Assembly (NCBI RefSeq): GCF_020905415.1
Contig: NZ_JAJJMP010000001.1
Coordinates: 1,375,501 to 1,439,500 of the forward strand
Reading direction: 5' to 3'
Length of the DNA stretch: 64,000 nt
Source of the DNA: Myroides oncorhynchi
GTDB taxonomy: Bacteria > Bacteroidota > Bacteroidia > Flavobacteriales > Flavobacteriaceae
Shown: in pieces, positions 54,682-63,168 of the stretch
How the letters are laid out: the number at the start of each line of letters is the position of its first letter
Position numbering within the stretch: position 1 is the stretch's first letter
The notes under the pieces: model-generated
Told to the model about the DNA's origin: nothing
The model's input: the letters and a program-made list of their open reading frames with translations, nothing else
The model's database searches: none
Translations under genes and position numbers: made by a program

Positions 54682-55070
54682 GTGTGTTTGGTTTTAAGGG
54701 AATGATGTACAAAGGTATGAATATATAGTCTAAGTTTTTTAGTTAATCGTTTGTTTTGTAATAATTTATAGTTTTCAGATTGTGGTGTGGCGCATTATGT
54801 GACACTGGACAGAACGTTAAGAAAACATCTTGTAGATGTTTTTAGTGAATGAGACAGGAGGCGTGTTGGTCTAATTGCGTCTGTACCTTATGTATTTGGT
54901 GGAATGCCTTGTGTGATGCTATGTGAGAATACACATTCTATATCACTTTATACCGTAGGTACTGATTCTTAATTCCTAATTCTTAATTGAGCGCAGCGTC
55001 TTGTATAAACTAAACAGTTTTTTTAGTAGGGCGAATAGTTTTTGTATTTTTGTAAATACAATATATAATT
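54682..55070. other. 389-bp gene-free region before uvrC
   Basis: No convincing reading frame. A hairpin (AAAACATCT / AGATGTTTT, 54832-54852) is followed by T residues but belongs to no visible transcript. Near 54966-54989 the word ATTCTTAATT occurs twice around CCT. The right end holds the uvrC promoter. Confidence 0.6.
55045..55052 (+). promoter_or_regulatory. -7 box (TATTTTTG) before uvrC
   Basis: TATTTTTG matches TAnnTTTG and ends 18 bases before the uvrC ATG. Confidence 0.5.
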
Positions 55071-56867
55071 ATGCAAATTTCACCTTCTTTAGCGTTACAG
55101 ATACAGACATTACCGGATCAGCCTGGAGTATATCAATACTATGATAAGGATGATAAAATCCTCTATGTAGGGAAGGCAAAGAACCTAAAGAAAAGAGTAA
55201 GTTCATACTTTAATAAGATTCACGATAACGCGAAGACGAATGTCTTGGTGAAGAAGATTGTGACGATTAAACATATTGTAGTTCCTACTGAAACAGATGC
55301 ATTACTGTTAGAGAATAATCTGATTAAGCAACTACAACCTCGCTATAATGTCTTGTTAAAAGACGATAAGAGTTATCCGTGGATATGTATTAAGAAAGAA
55401 CCCTTTCCGAGAGTGTTTACTACCCGACGTATGGTGAAAGATGGATCTGAATACTTCGGTCCTTATACAAGTATCAAGACAGTACATACGTTGATCGATT
55501 TGATTAAGGAGTTATACCCTTTGCGTACCTGTAGTCTTGATTTGACTACAAGTAATATAAGAAGTGGAAAGTATAAAGTGTGTTTAGAATATCATATTGG
55601 CAACTGTGGAGGTCCTTGCGAGGAGCGAGAGAGTGATGTGCAATATGATAATAAGATTAGAGCGATTCGAGATATTCTGAAGGGGAATTTTAAAGATAGT
55701 CTTAAAGAGTTTAAGGATTATATGATGGAATTGGCATCTAATATGGAATTTGAGGAGGCGCAGAAAGTTAAGGATAAGATAGACTTACTAGAGAATTATC
55801 AGTCTAAGTCCACTATCGTTAGCTCTAAGATTAGCAATGTGGATGTGTTCTCTATTATCTCTGATGAAGGAGTGGCTTATGTGAATTTCTTGCAGGTTTC
55901 TTATGGAGCTATAATCCGTTCGCATACGATGGAGTTGAAGAAGAAACTAGATGAGACGGATGAAGAGTTATTAGAATTGGCGATTACAGAACTAAGAGAG
56001 CGTTTTCACTTAAACTCTAAAGAGATTATTACTCCATTTGAAGTTGAGGTTCAAGAGGGGATACATGTGACTGTACCTAAGTTAGGAGATAAGAAGAAGT
56101 TGCTTGACTTATCTGAACGCAATGCAAAGTATTATAGAATAGATCAGTTAAAACAAATCAAAATAGTAGATCCAGAGCGTCATGTGAATCGTATCATGAC
56201 ACAGATGAAAAAAGATTTGCGTATGCATGTGGAGCCTCGCCATATCGAATGTTTTGATAACTCAAATATACAAGGAACTAACCCTGTAGCGGCGTGTGTA
56301 GTGTTTAAAGATGGTAAGCCAAGTAAAAAAGATTATCGACACTTTAACGTGAAGACTGTCGAGGGACCTAATGATTATGACTCTATGGAAGAGATCGTGC
56401 ATCGACGTTATAAGCGAGTGTTAGAAGAGGGGTTGCCTTTACCAGACTTAATCGTGATTGATGGAGGAAAAGGACAGTTAGGTGTAGCCTTAAAATGTCT
56501 AGATCAGTTAGGGATAAGAGGGAAAGTTTCTATTATCAGTTTAGCAGAACGATTAGAAGAAATATTTTATCCAGGAGATAGTATTCCTCTTTATCTAGAT
56601 AAGCGATCAGAGACGATGAAGGTGATTATTAACCTTAGAGATGAGGCACATAGGTTTGGTTTGACCTTTCACAGAAACCAGAGAAGTAAGAATGCAATAA
56701 CAAGTGAACTTGATAATATTACGGGAGTAGGCGAAAAGACTAAGACTACGCTGATGAATCACTTTAAGTCGACTAAGAGAATCAAGGAGGCTAGCCAAGA
56801 GGATTTAGAAAAAGTAATAGGAAAGTCAAAAGGGAAGCTAGTATTTGATTTTTTTCAAGTAAATTAG
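55071..56867 (+). CDS. uvrC: Excinuclease ABC subunit C
   Basis: The 598-residue nuclease has the N-terminal GIY-YIG domain ('GVYQYYDKDDKILYVGKAKNLKKRVSSYF'), a cysteine cluster ('YHIGNCGGPCEE'), a UVR motif ('MEFEEAQKVKDKIDLL'), the RNase H-like second nuclease domain ('ECFDNSNIQGTNPVAACVVF', 'LIVIDGGKGQL') and C-terminal helix-hairpin-helix motifs ('ITGVGEKTKTTLMNHFKS'). It makes both incisions around UvrAB-marked lesions. With mfd and recO it adds to the repair genes in the window. The patatin-Omp85 gene starts 17 bases downstream. Confidence 0.98.
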   Translation: MQISPSLALQIQTLPDQPGVYQYYDKDDKILYVGKAKNLKKRVSSYFNKIHDNAKTNVLVKKIVTIKHIVVPTETDALLLENNLIKQLQPRYNVLLKDDKSYPWICIKKEPFPRVFTTRRMVKDGSEYFGPYTSIKTVHTLIDLIKELYPLRTCSLDLTTSNIRSGKYKVCLEYHIGNCGGPCEERESDVQYDNKIRAIRDILKGNFKDSLKEFKDYMMELASNMEFEEAQKVKDKIDLLENYQSKSTIVSSKISNVDVFSIISDEGVAYVNFLQVSYGAIIRSHTMELKKKLDETDEELLELAITELRERFHLNSKEIITPFEVEVQEGIHVTVPKLGDKKKLLDLSERNAKYYRIDQLKQIKIVDPERHVNRIMTQMKKDLRMHVEPRHIECFDNSNIQGTNPVAACVVFKDGKPSKKDYRHFNVKTVEGPNDYDSMEEIVHRRYKRVLEEGLPLPDLIVIDGGKGQLGVALKCLDQLGIRGKVSIISLAERLEEIFYPGDSIPLYLDKRSETMKVIINLRDEAHRFGLTFHRNQRSKNAITSELDNITGVGEKTKTTLMNHFKSTKRIKEASQEDLEKVIGKSKGKLVFDFFQVN

Positions 56868-56883
56868 ATGAAAAATAAAAGCT

Positions 56884-59121
56884 ATGTATAGATTATTAAT
56901 ACTTTCATTATTTTCTATCTGTTTAGTAACCAATAGTTATGGGGCGGAAGGAGAGAAAGAAAGACCTAAGGTAGGTTTAGTACTTAGTGGAGGTGGTGCT
57001 AAAGGATTAGCTCATATCGGGGTGCTAAAAGTACTAGAAGAAGAAGGAGTCAAGGTAGACTATATAGCAGGTACGAGTATGGGGGCGATCGTTGGTGGTC
57101 TGTATGCTTCTGGGTATACTGCTTCAGAGTTGGACTCAATTTTTAATAGTATAGATGTATCTGCATTAATTAAGGATTATATACCACGAATCTCAAAATC
57201 GTTTTATGAGAAGAAGAATGATGAGATATATGCACTTTCATTGCCATTTGATAACTTTAAGATAGGATTTCCAAAGGCGTTATCTAGAGGAATGTACAAC
57301 TATAACTTGATGAATAGATTATTAGCCCATGTCCGTCATATAGATGATTTTAGCAAGTTAAAGATTCCTTTTTTATGTATAGCAACTGACCTTGAGACTG
57401 GAGAAGGAGTGGTACTTAAGAATGGTTATTTACCTCAAGTTATATTAGCGAGTGGGGCTTTTCCATCGTTATTCGCTCCTGTAGAGATAGATGGGAAGTA
57501 TCTGATAGATGGTGGTGTAGTGAATAATTATCCTATTGATCAATTGCGTGAAATGGGAGCTGATATAGTCATAGGAGTAGATGTACAAGATGACTTAAAG
57601 ACAATTAAGGAGATACAAGGTGCCCCTGATTTACTACTTCAGATATCAAATTATTCTACGATTAGGCAAATGAAAGAAAAATTGCCTAAAACAGATGTTT
57701 ATATTAAACCTGATATTGTAGGCTATACAGTAGTTTCTTTTGACGAAGGTGAGCCTATTATTTCTAGGGGAGTAGATGCAGCGAATAAGGTGATAGTTGA
57801 TTTAAAATTGTTAGGAGGGAACAAGGATGTAGCAAAGGAGCATTATGTACCTAAGCAGTCTGATTCTATTCATGTATCGAGTATAGATATCCATGGCTTA
57901 AATAGATTTACACGTCGATATGTACATGGTAAACTAGGTTTTAAACCCAATACAAAGATTTCTTTCGATCAAATGTCAGAAGGTATAACTCAGCTTAATG
58001 GTACAGAGAACTTTAGTAGTATGACGTACCGTTTTATGGCAGATGGGAATAAAGATGAGTTAGATATAACTTTAGTAGAAAATCCTGTTAATCGATATTT
58101 AAAGTTAGGAGTGCATTACGATGCTTTGTATAAGGCAGCCGCTTTAGTGAATGTTACACAAAAAAACTTATTTACTAAAAGTGATGTGGCATCTCTAGAT
58201 TTAGCTTTAGGAGACAATGTTCGCTATAACTTTAATTACTTTATAGATAATGGTTTTTACTGGAGTGTAGGTGTGTCTTCGCGCTATAATCAATTTAACA
58301 GAGATTTGCCTTATCAGATGCTTGTGGATGCTGTAGGAGATAGTAATGTCATAGAAAACGCACCATCTAAGTTTGGAGTAGACTATGCTGATTTAGAGAA
58401 CAAGCTTTATTTTCAATCTTTTTATAAGCAGAAATATTTGTTGAATATAGGTATAGAACATCGTTTCTTAGATATTCGAAGTAAAACATTGAATGTTCCT
58501 TCTGCAAGATTTGATAGAAATCATTACTTAGGAGGTTTTGCAAATGTAACTGTGGATACTTATGATAATAAATATTTTCCGAGAAGAGGATTTTTATTTA
58601 AAGGAGAATATAAAAACTTTTTTTACTCAAGTAATAGTTTGAAAAATGGTTCTTATGATTTTGAGAACTTTTCGACGATAACAGGACAAGTAGGTTATGC
58701 TACTCGTATCACAGATAAACTCGCAGTCGATTTGAAATCTAGATTAGGGACTGTGATAGGAGGTTTGCCAAGTCTTGGATTTGGTTATTATCTAGGAGGT
58801 TATGGTTTTGCAGATAGAGATAATATAGTTTCTTTTTTTGGTTATGATTTGATGGGGATAGGTGGAAATTCATTTATAACTGGGAGTATAACTTTTGATT
58901 ATGAGATTTTTAAAAAACATCATATAAATTTAACGGCTAATTATGCTAATGCAGGAGATAAGATATTTGCAAGTTCCGAATGGTTTACGAAAACAAAGTA
59001 TTCTGGGTATGCAGTAGGTTATGGTATGCAGAGTATGATAGGCCCTATAGAGTTTAAATATACATATTCTCCTGATACAGGAAGTACATACGCTATATTC
59101 TCTGTAGGATTCTGGTTTTAA
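56884..59121 (+). CDS. Patatin-like phospholipase fused to POTRA and Omp85 barrel (type Vd-like)
   Basis: The 745-residue protein has a signal peptide (cleavage near 'NSYGAEG'). Next comes a patatin domain with the oxyanion 'SGGGAKG', nucleophile S65 in 'GTSMGAI' and catalytic D209 in 'IDGGVVNN'. A POTRA-like linker ('SIDIHGLNRFTRRYVHGKLG') leads to a C-terminal 16-strand Omp85-type barrel ending in the aromatic 'AIFSVGFWF'. The layout is that of Pseudomonas PlpD (type Vd secretion), in which a barrel carries the lipase across the outer membrane. Whether the lipase is released is not known from sequence. It probably shares a transcript with uvrC. Confidence 0.92.
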   Translation: MYRLLILSLFSICLVTNSYGAEGEKERPKVGLVLSGGGAKGLAHIGVLKVLEEEGVKVDYIAGTSMGAIVGGLYASGYTASELDSIFNSIDVSALIKDYIPRISKSFYEKKNDEIYALSLPFDNFKIGFPKALSRGMYNYNLMNRLLAHVRHIDDFSKLKIPFLCIATDLETGEGVVLKNGYLPQVILASGAFPSLFAPVEIDGKYLIDGGVVNNYPIDQLREMGADIVIGVDVQDDLKTIKEIQGAPDLLLQISNYSTIRQMKEKLPKTDVYIKPDIVGYTVVSFDEGEPIISRGVDAANKVIVDLKLLGGNKDVAKEHYVPKQSDSIHVSSIDIHGLNRFTRRYVHGKLGFKPNTKISFDQMSEGITQLNGTENFSSMTYRFMADGNKDELDITLVENPVNRYLKLGVHYDALYKAAALVNVTQKNLFTKSDVASLDLALGDNVRYNFNYFIDNGFYWSVGVSSRYNQFNRDLPYQMLVDAVGDSNVIENAPSKFGVDYADLENKLYFQSFYKQKYLLNIGIEHRFLDIRSKTLNVPSARFDRNHYLGGFANVTVDTYDNKYFPRRGFLFKGEYKNFFYSSNSLKNGSYDFENFSTITGQVGYATRITDKLAVDLKSRLGTVIGGLPSLGFGYYLGGYGFADRDNIVSFFGYDLMGIGGNSFITGSITFDYEIFKKHHINLTANYANAGDKIFASSEWFTKTKYSGYAVGYGMQSMIGPIEFKYTYSPDTGSTYAIFSVGFWF

Positions 59122-59146
59122 GAAATATAGAGGTAGAATAAAGAAG

Positions 59147-59180
59147 AGGCTTGCTAAGGAAACTTGGTAAGCCTTTTTTA
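59147..59180 (+). terminator. Terminator after the patatin-Omp85 gene
   Basis: A 12-bp stem (AGGCTTGCTAAG / CTTGGTAAGCCT, two G-T pairs) followed by six T residues. Confidence 0.85.
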
Positions 59181-59755
59181 GATTCTGGGTTTAACTCAGG
59201 ATCCGCATTAGCCAAATACTACAAAGCAATTCTACTTTATAGTTCTTTCATTAGCTCTACAACCATACTATAGTATGCTTTTATCACTAATTCAGATCTA
59301 TTTTGTATAATTACTTTTCGTTTATTTGTCTATCGCTGATTCTGGGTTTAAGGATATCATTCATTTTCTTTAATTTTATTATGGATATGTAAAATAAATT
59401 TAGACTAAAACTTGTATAATTCATTTTTATTTCGATATTTGTGTTGTTATGAAAACACAATGGAACGGATTATTAGCTTATTTAAAGTTCCTCATCAAGC
59501 GCAAGCCTGAGTGAGTGAGTTCTTTATTATACTACTTTAAGTTAATCAATAGCTGGTTACAACAGTTAGTTTCATTCGTATCGATTTATTAATAGTCTAC
59601 TATCTTTCTTGATAATTAGCTATTTCTATATATGAGCATTCTATGAGTTTATTAAATCTATCTAAGGGATATTTTTAATGCTTATTGAGATATGCACTTT
59701 GATCTATATAGTTTATTCTAAGATTCTTATTACCAACCAAAAAATATAAGTAATT
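59181..59755. other. 575-bp gene-free region upstream of hmgA
   Basis: No full gene is seen. The 14-base word GATTCTGGGTTTAA occurs at 59181-59194 and again at 59338-59351. A 21-codon frame at 59449-59514 (M-K-T-Q-W-N-G-L-L-A-Y-L-K-F-L-I-K-R-K-P-E) could encode a small amphipathic peptide but has no independent support. No exact TAnnTTTG box was found near hmgA. Confidence 0.5.
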
Positions 59756-60922
59756 ATGCCTTTGTATCACCATTTAGGGAAAATTCCCCCTAAGCGTCAT
59801 ACCATATTTCGAAAGGAAAATGGGGACTTGTATTATGAGCAATTGTTTGGAACTATTGGTTTTGACGGTATGTCAACTAATATGTATCACGAACATCGAC
59901 CAACTCAAGTAAAGAAAATTTTAGGACAATATAGTGTTGCTCCTAAAATAGCAAAAGCCAATAATATTCAATCATACCGTTTACGTGGATTTCAAGTTAA
60001 TCCAGAAGATGATTATTTAGATAGTCGAAAAGCCGTTTTAACAAATAGTGATTGTACTATTGTGTTAGCTGCTCCTAAAAAGTCAATGAAGGAATATTTT
60101 TATAAAAACACAGATTCTGACGAGTTACTGTTTATTCATAAAGGTACAGGAACACTTAGGACAATGCTAGGTAATTTGACTTTTAAGTATGGAGATTATT
60201 TGTTGATTCCTCGTGGGATTATCTATCAAATAGACTTTGATACTGAAGATAACAGATTGTTTATCGTTGAGTCTAGAAGGCCTATTTATACTCCAAAACG
60301 ATATCGAAACTGGTTTGGTCAGTTATTAGAACATTCTCCATTTTGTGAGCGTGATATTCGCCGTCCAGCAGTTTTAGAAACACATAATGAAGAAGGGGAT
60401 TTCTTGATTAAAGTTAGAAAGCAAGATGAGATATTCGATATGGTCTATGCTACACACCCTTTTGATGTAGTGGGATATGATGGTTACAACTATCCGTATG
60501 CATTTTCTATTCACGATTTCGAACCAATTACAGGGCGTATTCACCAACCGCCTCCTGTACATCAGACTTTCGAAACAGATGCTTTCGTTATTTGTTCATT
60601 TGTGCCTAGACTATATGATTATCATCCAGATTCGATACCTGCGCCTTATAATCATAGTAATATAGATAGTGATGAGGTATTGTATTATGTAGACGGAGAC
60701 TTTATGAGTCGTAATGACATTGAGGCAGGACATATATCACTACATCCAGCAGGTATTCCTCATGGCCCTCATCCAGGTGCAGCAGAAAGATCAATTGGAA
60801 AGACTGAAACACAAGAATTAGCTGTTATGGTGGATACATTCAAACCCTTAATGGTGACAGAAGAGGCGATGAAAATAGCAGATGAGAAATATTATCAATC
60901 TTGGTTAGAACCAGAGAAGTAA
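59756..60922 (+). CDS. hmgA: Homogentisate 1,2-dioxygenase
   Basis: The 388-residue cupin-fold enzyme begins 'MPLYHHLGKIPPKRHTIFRK', the form usual in Bacteroidota. Likely iron-binding positions lie in the C-terminal cupin: H300 and E307 ('YNHSNIDSDEV'), then H330 and H336 ('LHPAGIPHGPHPG'). It opens the ring of homogentisate with oxygen to give maleylacetoacetate. hppD follows after 32 bases, so the two steps that convert 4-hydroxyphenylpyruvate to the ring-cleaved product are made together. The later enzymes (isomerase, fumarylacetoacetase) are not in the window. Confidence 0.94.
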   Translation: MPLYHHLGKIPPKRHTIFRKENGDLYYEQLFGTIGFDGMSTNMYHEHRPTQVKKILGQYSVAPKIAKANNIQSYRLRGFQVNPEDDYLDSRKAVLTNSDCTIVLAAPKKSMKEYFYKNTDSDELLFIHKGTGTLRTMLGNLTFKYGDYLLIPRGIIYQIDFDTEDNRLFIVESRRPIYTPKRYRNWFGQLLEHSPFCERDIRRPAVLETHNEEGDFLIKVRKQDEIFDMVYATHPFDVVGYDGYNYPYAFSIHDFEPITGRIHQPPPVHQTFETDAFVICSFVPRLYDYHPDSIPAPYNHSNIDSDEVLYYVDGDFMSRNDIEAGHISLHPAGIPHGPHPGAAERSIGKTETQELAVMVDTFKPLMVTEEAMKIADEKYYQSWLEPEK

Positions 60923-60954
60923 AAAAACAAACAACAACCTAAAAACTATAAATT

Positions 60955-62115
60955 ATGAGTAAAGAAGTAAAGTCTGTAGAGTTTGGACTGGAAAAAATAT
61001 TTGAAGGAGCACAGGATTTCTTGCCTTTATTAGGAACCGATTATGTAGAGTTCATAGTAGGAAATGCAAAACAAGCAGCACATTTTTATAAAACGGCATT
61101 TGGGTTTCAATCTTTAGCTTATGCAGGATTAGAAACAGGTGTTAGAGATCGTGCCTCTTATGTACTGGTACAAGATAAAATAAGAATTGTATTAACCACT
61201 CCACTTACTGCAGAGTCAGATTTGAATAACCATATCGTAAAACATGGAGATGGTGTAAAAGTGGTGGCGTTATGGGTAGAAGATGCACGTAAAGCTTATG
61301 AAGAAACTACTAGTCGTGGAGCGAAATCATATATGGAGCCTGTAGTTGAAAAAGATGAGTTTGGCGAGGTAGTTCGTGCAGGGATTTACACTTATGGGGA
61401 GACTGTGCATATGTTTGTAGAACGCAAAAATTACACGGGAACATTCTTGCCAAGTTTTAAGAAGTGGGAAAGTGATTATAATCCTTCATCAGTAGGTTTG
61501 AAATACGTTGACCATATGGTAGGTAATGTGGGGTGGAATGAGATGAACACTTGGGTAAAGTGGTATGAGGATGTGATGGGATTCGTTAATTTCTTGTCTT
61601 TTGATGACAAGCAAATTAATACAGAATATTCAGCTTTAATGAGTAAAGTAATGTCTAATGGAAATGGTAGAATTAAGTTTCCAATCAATGAACCAGCTGA
61701 AGGAGCAAAAAGATCACAAGTAGAGGAATATCTGGATTTTTATAATGGATCAGGTATACAACATATAGCTGTAGCAACAGATGATATTATTAAAACTGTG
61801 GCAGCAATGAAGAATAGAGGTGTTGAGTTTTTATCTGCACCTCCCCAAGCTTATTATGATATGATCCCTACACGTCTAGGTGTACACATGGATATGATGA
61901 AAGAGGATATTAATGAACTTCAGAAATTAGGTATTATGATAGATGCGGATGAAGAGGGGTATCTATTACAGATATTTACTAAGCCTGTGGAAGATCGTCC
62001 TACGTTGTTTTTTGAAATTATTCAGCGTATGGGAGCTCGAGGTTTTGGTGCGGGGAACTTTAAAGCGCTTTTTGAATCAATCGAGAGAGAGCAAGAAAAA
62101 AGAGGAACACTTTAG
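60955..62115 (+). CDS. hppD: 4-hydroxyphenylpyruvate dioxygenase
   Basis: The 386-residue enzyme has two vicinal-oxygen-chelate domains. The iron ligands of the second are visible: H187 ('YVDHMVGNV'), H270 ('GIQHIAVAT') and E354 ('LFFEIIQRMGARGFGAGNFKALFE'). The last stretch is the C-terminal helix that gates the active site. It converts 4-hydroxyphenylpyruvate to homogentisate with loss of CO2, feeding the hmgA product just upstream. The N-terminal domain ('YVEFIVGNAKQAAHFYKTAFGF') is intact. Confidence 0.97.
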   Translation: MSKEVKSVEFGLEKIFEGAQDFLPLLGTDYVEFIVGNAKQAAHFYKTAFGFQSLAYAGLETGVRDRASYVLVQDKIRIVLTTPLTAESDLNNHIVKHGDGVKVVALWVEDARKAYEETTSRGAKSYMEPVVEKDEFGEVVRAGIYTYGETVHMFVERKNYTGTFLPSFKKWESDYNPSSVGLKYVDHMVGNVGWNEMNTWVKWYEDVMGFVNFLSFDDKQINTEYSALMSKVMSNGNGRIKFPINEPAEGAKRSQVEEYLDFYNGSGIQHIAVATDDIIKTVAAMKNRGVEFLSAPPQAYYDMIPTRLGVHMDMMKEDINELQKLGIMIDADEEGYLLQIFTKPVEDRPTLFFEIIQRMGARGFGAGNFKALFESIEREQEKRGTL

Positions 62116-62214
62116 AATTCAGTTAATTAAATACTAAAATAATGCTTCTGTTGGTTCTATAAGTTAAATATAGGTTAAAAACTAATAGATGTGGTATTAA
62201 CCGAAAAAAAAACA

Positions 62215-62222
62215 TACATTTG
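62215..62222 (+). promoter_or_regulatory. -7 box (TACATTTG) of a candidate small RNA
   Basis: TACATTTG is followed by GCACTCGCAAAAATAAAG, much like the TATATTTGCACCGCAATAAAG at the tRNA-Asn cassettes. There is no protein start codon before the hairpin terminator 90 bases on. Confidence 0.5.
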
Positions 62223-62227
62223 CACTC

Positions 62228-62343
62228 GCAAAAATAAAGTCGTCATAAGCTTTATTTGAGTGTAATAAATTTTTCATAATTTATAGTTTTTTGGTTGGTT
62301 AATAGCATAAAAACTCAGTCATTTCTTTGGCTGGGTTTTTTTG
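62228..62343 (+). ncRNA. Candidate small RNA or attenuated leader upstream of the DUF3108 gene
   Basis: Between the TACATTTG box and a T-run hairpin lies about 115 bases without a reading frame. The 5' part can fold: CACTC (62224-62228) and AAATAAAG pair with CTTTATTT and GAGTG (62250-62262). The 3' end is the terminator stem at 62311-62338. Promoter, folded body and terminator together are what a free-standing small RNA looks like. Alternatively it is a leader that stops most transcription before the gene at 62374. No known RNA family was recognised. Confidence 0.45.
62309..62343 (+). terminator. Hairpin terminator before the DUF3108 gene
   Basis: Stem AAACTCAGTC / GGCTGGGTTT (two G-T pairs) with an 8-base loop and seven T residues. 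It lies upstream of the gene at 62374, not after a gene. Confidence 0.8.
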
Positions 62344-62373
62344 TTTAGTATTTTTGATTAAAATACGACTAAT

Positions 62374-63153
62374 ATGAAAAAGAATCTTCTAATATATCTA
62401 GTGTTTGTTTTGTGCACTAGTTTTGTATATTCACAATCTTCTGTGAAAGCCTTTGACAAAGGAGAATTCCTTAAGTTTAGAATTAGTTATGGTCCAGTAA
62501 ATGCTGGTATTGCGACATTGCGCTTGACTGATACAGTTCATAACGGCATTCCTGTATATCATGCCAAGGGTATTGGTTATACAACGGGCGTTACCAAAGT
62601 GTTTTTTAAAGTCTATGATAATTACGAAAGTTATTTTGAAAAAAATAGTGTAGTCCCACATCGTTTTATACGTAAAATAGATGAAGGGGGGTATACAAAA
62701 GATCAGGAAGGATGGTTTAACTATAAGACAATGAAGTCTACAGTGAAAGACTATGAGAAAAAGACAGAGAAAGAATATGGTATCACGCGCAATGTACAAG
62801 ATATTGTATCAGCGTTCTATTATCTGCGTAAATACCCTGGCTTAAATGATCTTAAAATAGGCGAATCTATTGAGATTGACATGTTTTTTGATGGTGAGAT
62901 ATTTAAATTTAAATTAAAATTTCTTGGAGAGGAAGTTTTAAAGACAAATTTTGGTAAATTGAAAACTTTAAAGTTTCGTCCTTATGTGATGGCAGGAAGA
63001 GTGTTTAAGGAGAAAGAGAGCTTGACTGTTTGGGTAAGTTCTGACGTGAATAAAGTACCAGTTCGCATCAAAGCTAGTCTTGCAGTAGGATCTTTAAAAG
63101 CAGATTTATCTGACTATAAAAATTTAGTAACGAAGTTGAAATTCGAAAAATAA
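62374..63153 (+). CDS. DUF3108-family exported protein
   Basis: The 259-residue product has a signal peptide (cleavage after 'SFVYSQ') and a DUF3108 beta-barrel-like domain: 'AFDKGEFLKFRISYGPVNAGIATL', 'KVYDNYESYFEKNSVVPHRFIRKIDEGGY', then 'DIVSAFYYLRKYP' and 'DSLTVWVSSD'-like 'ESLTVWVSSDVNKVPVRI'. The family is periplasmic with no proven role. It lies between hppD and tryptophan 2,3-dioxygenase, 15 bases before the latter, so it is probably co-transcribed with it. The candidate small RNA and terminator lie just upstream. Confidence 0.88.
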   Translation: MKKNLLIYLVFVLCTSFVYSQSSVKAFDKGEFLKFRISYGPVNAGIATLRLTDTVHNGIPVYHAKGIGYTTGVTKVFFKVYDNYESYFEKNSVVPHRFIRKIDEGGYTKDQEGWFNYKTMKSTVKDYEKKTEKEYGITRNVQDIVSAFYYLRKYPGLNDLKIGESIEIDMFFDGEIFKFKLKFLGEEVLKTNFGKLKTLKFRPYVMAGRVFKEKESLTVWVSSDVNKVPVRIKASLAVGSLKADLSDYKNLVTKLKFEK

Positions 63154-63168
63154 CAGACCACCAAAATT

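Noticed and set aside
62431..62799. A 122-codon open frame antisense to the DUF3108 gene
   Set aside because: The plus-strand protein has a signal peptide and a recognised domain over the same bases; the antisense frame is an overlap by-product.
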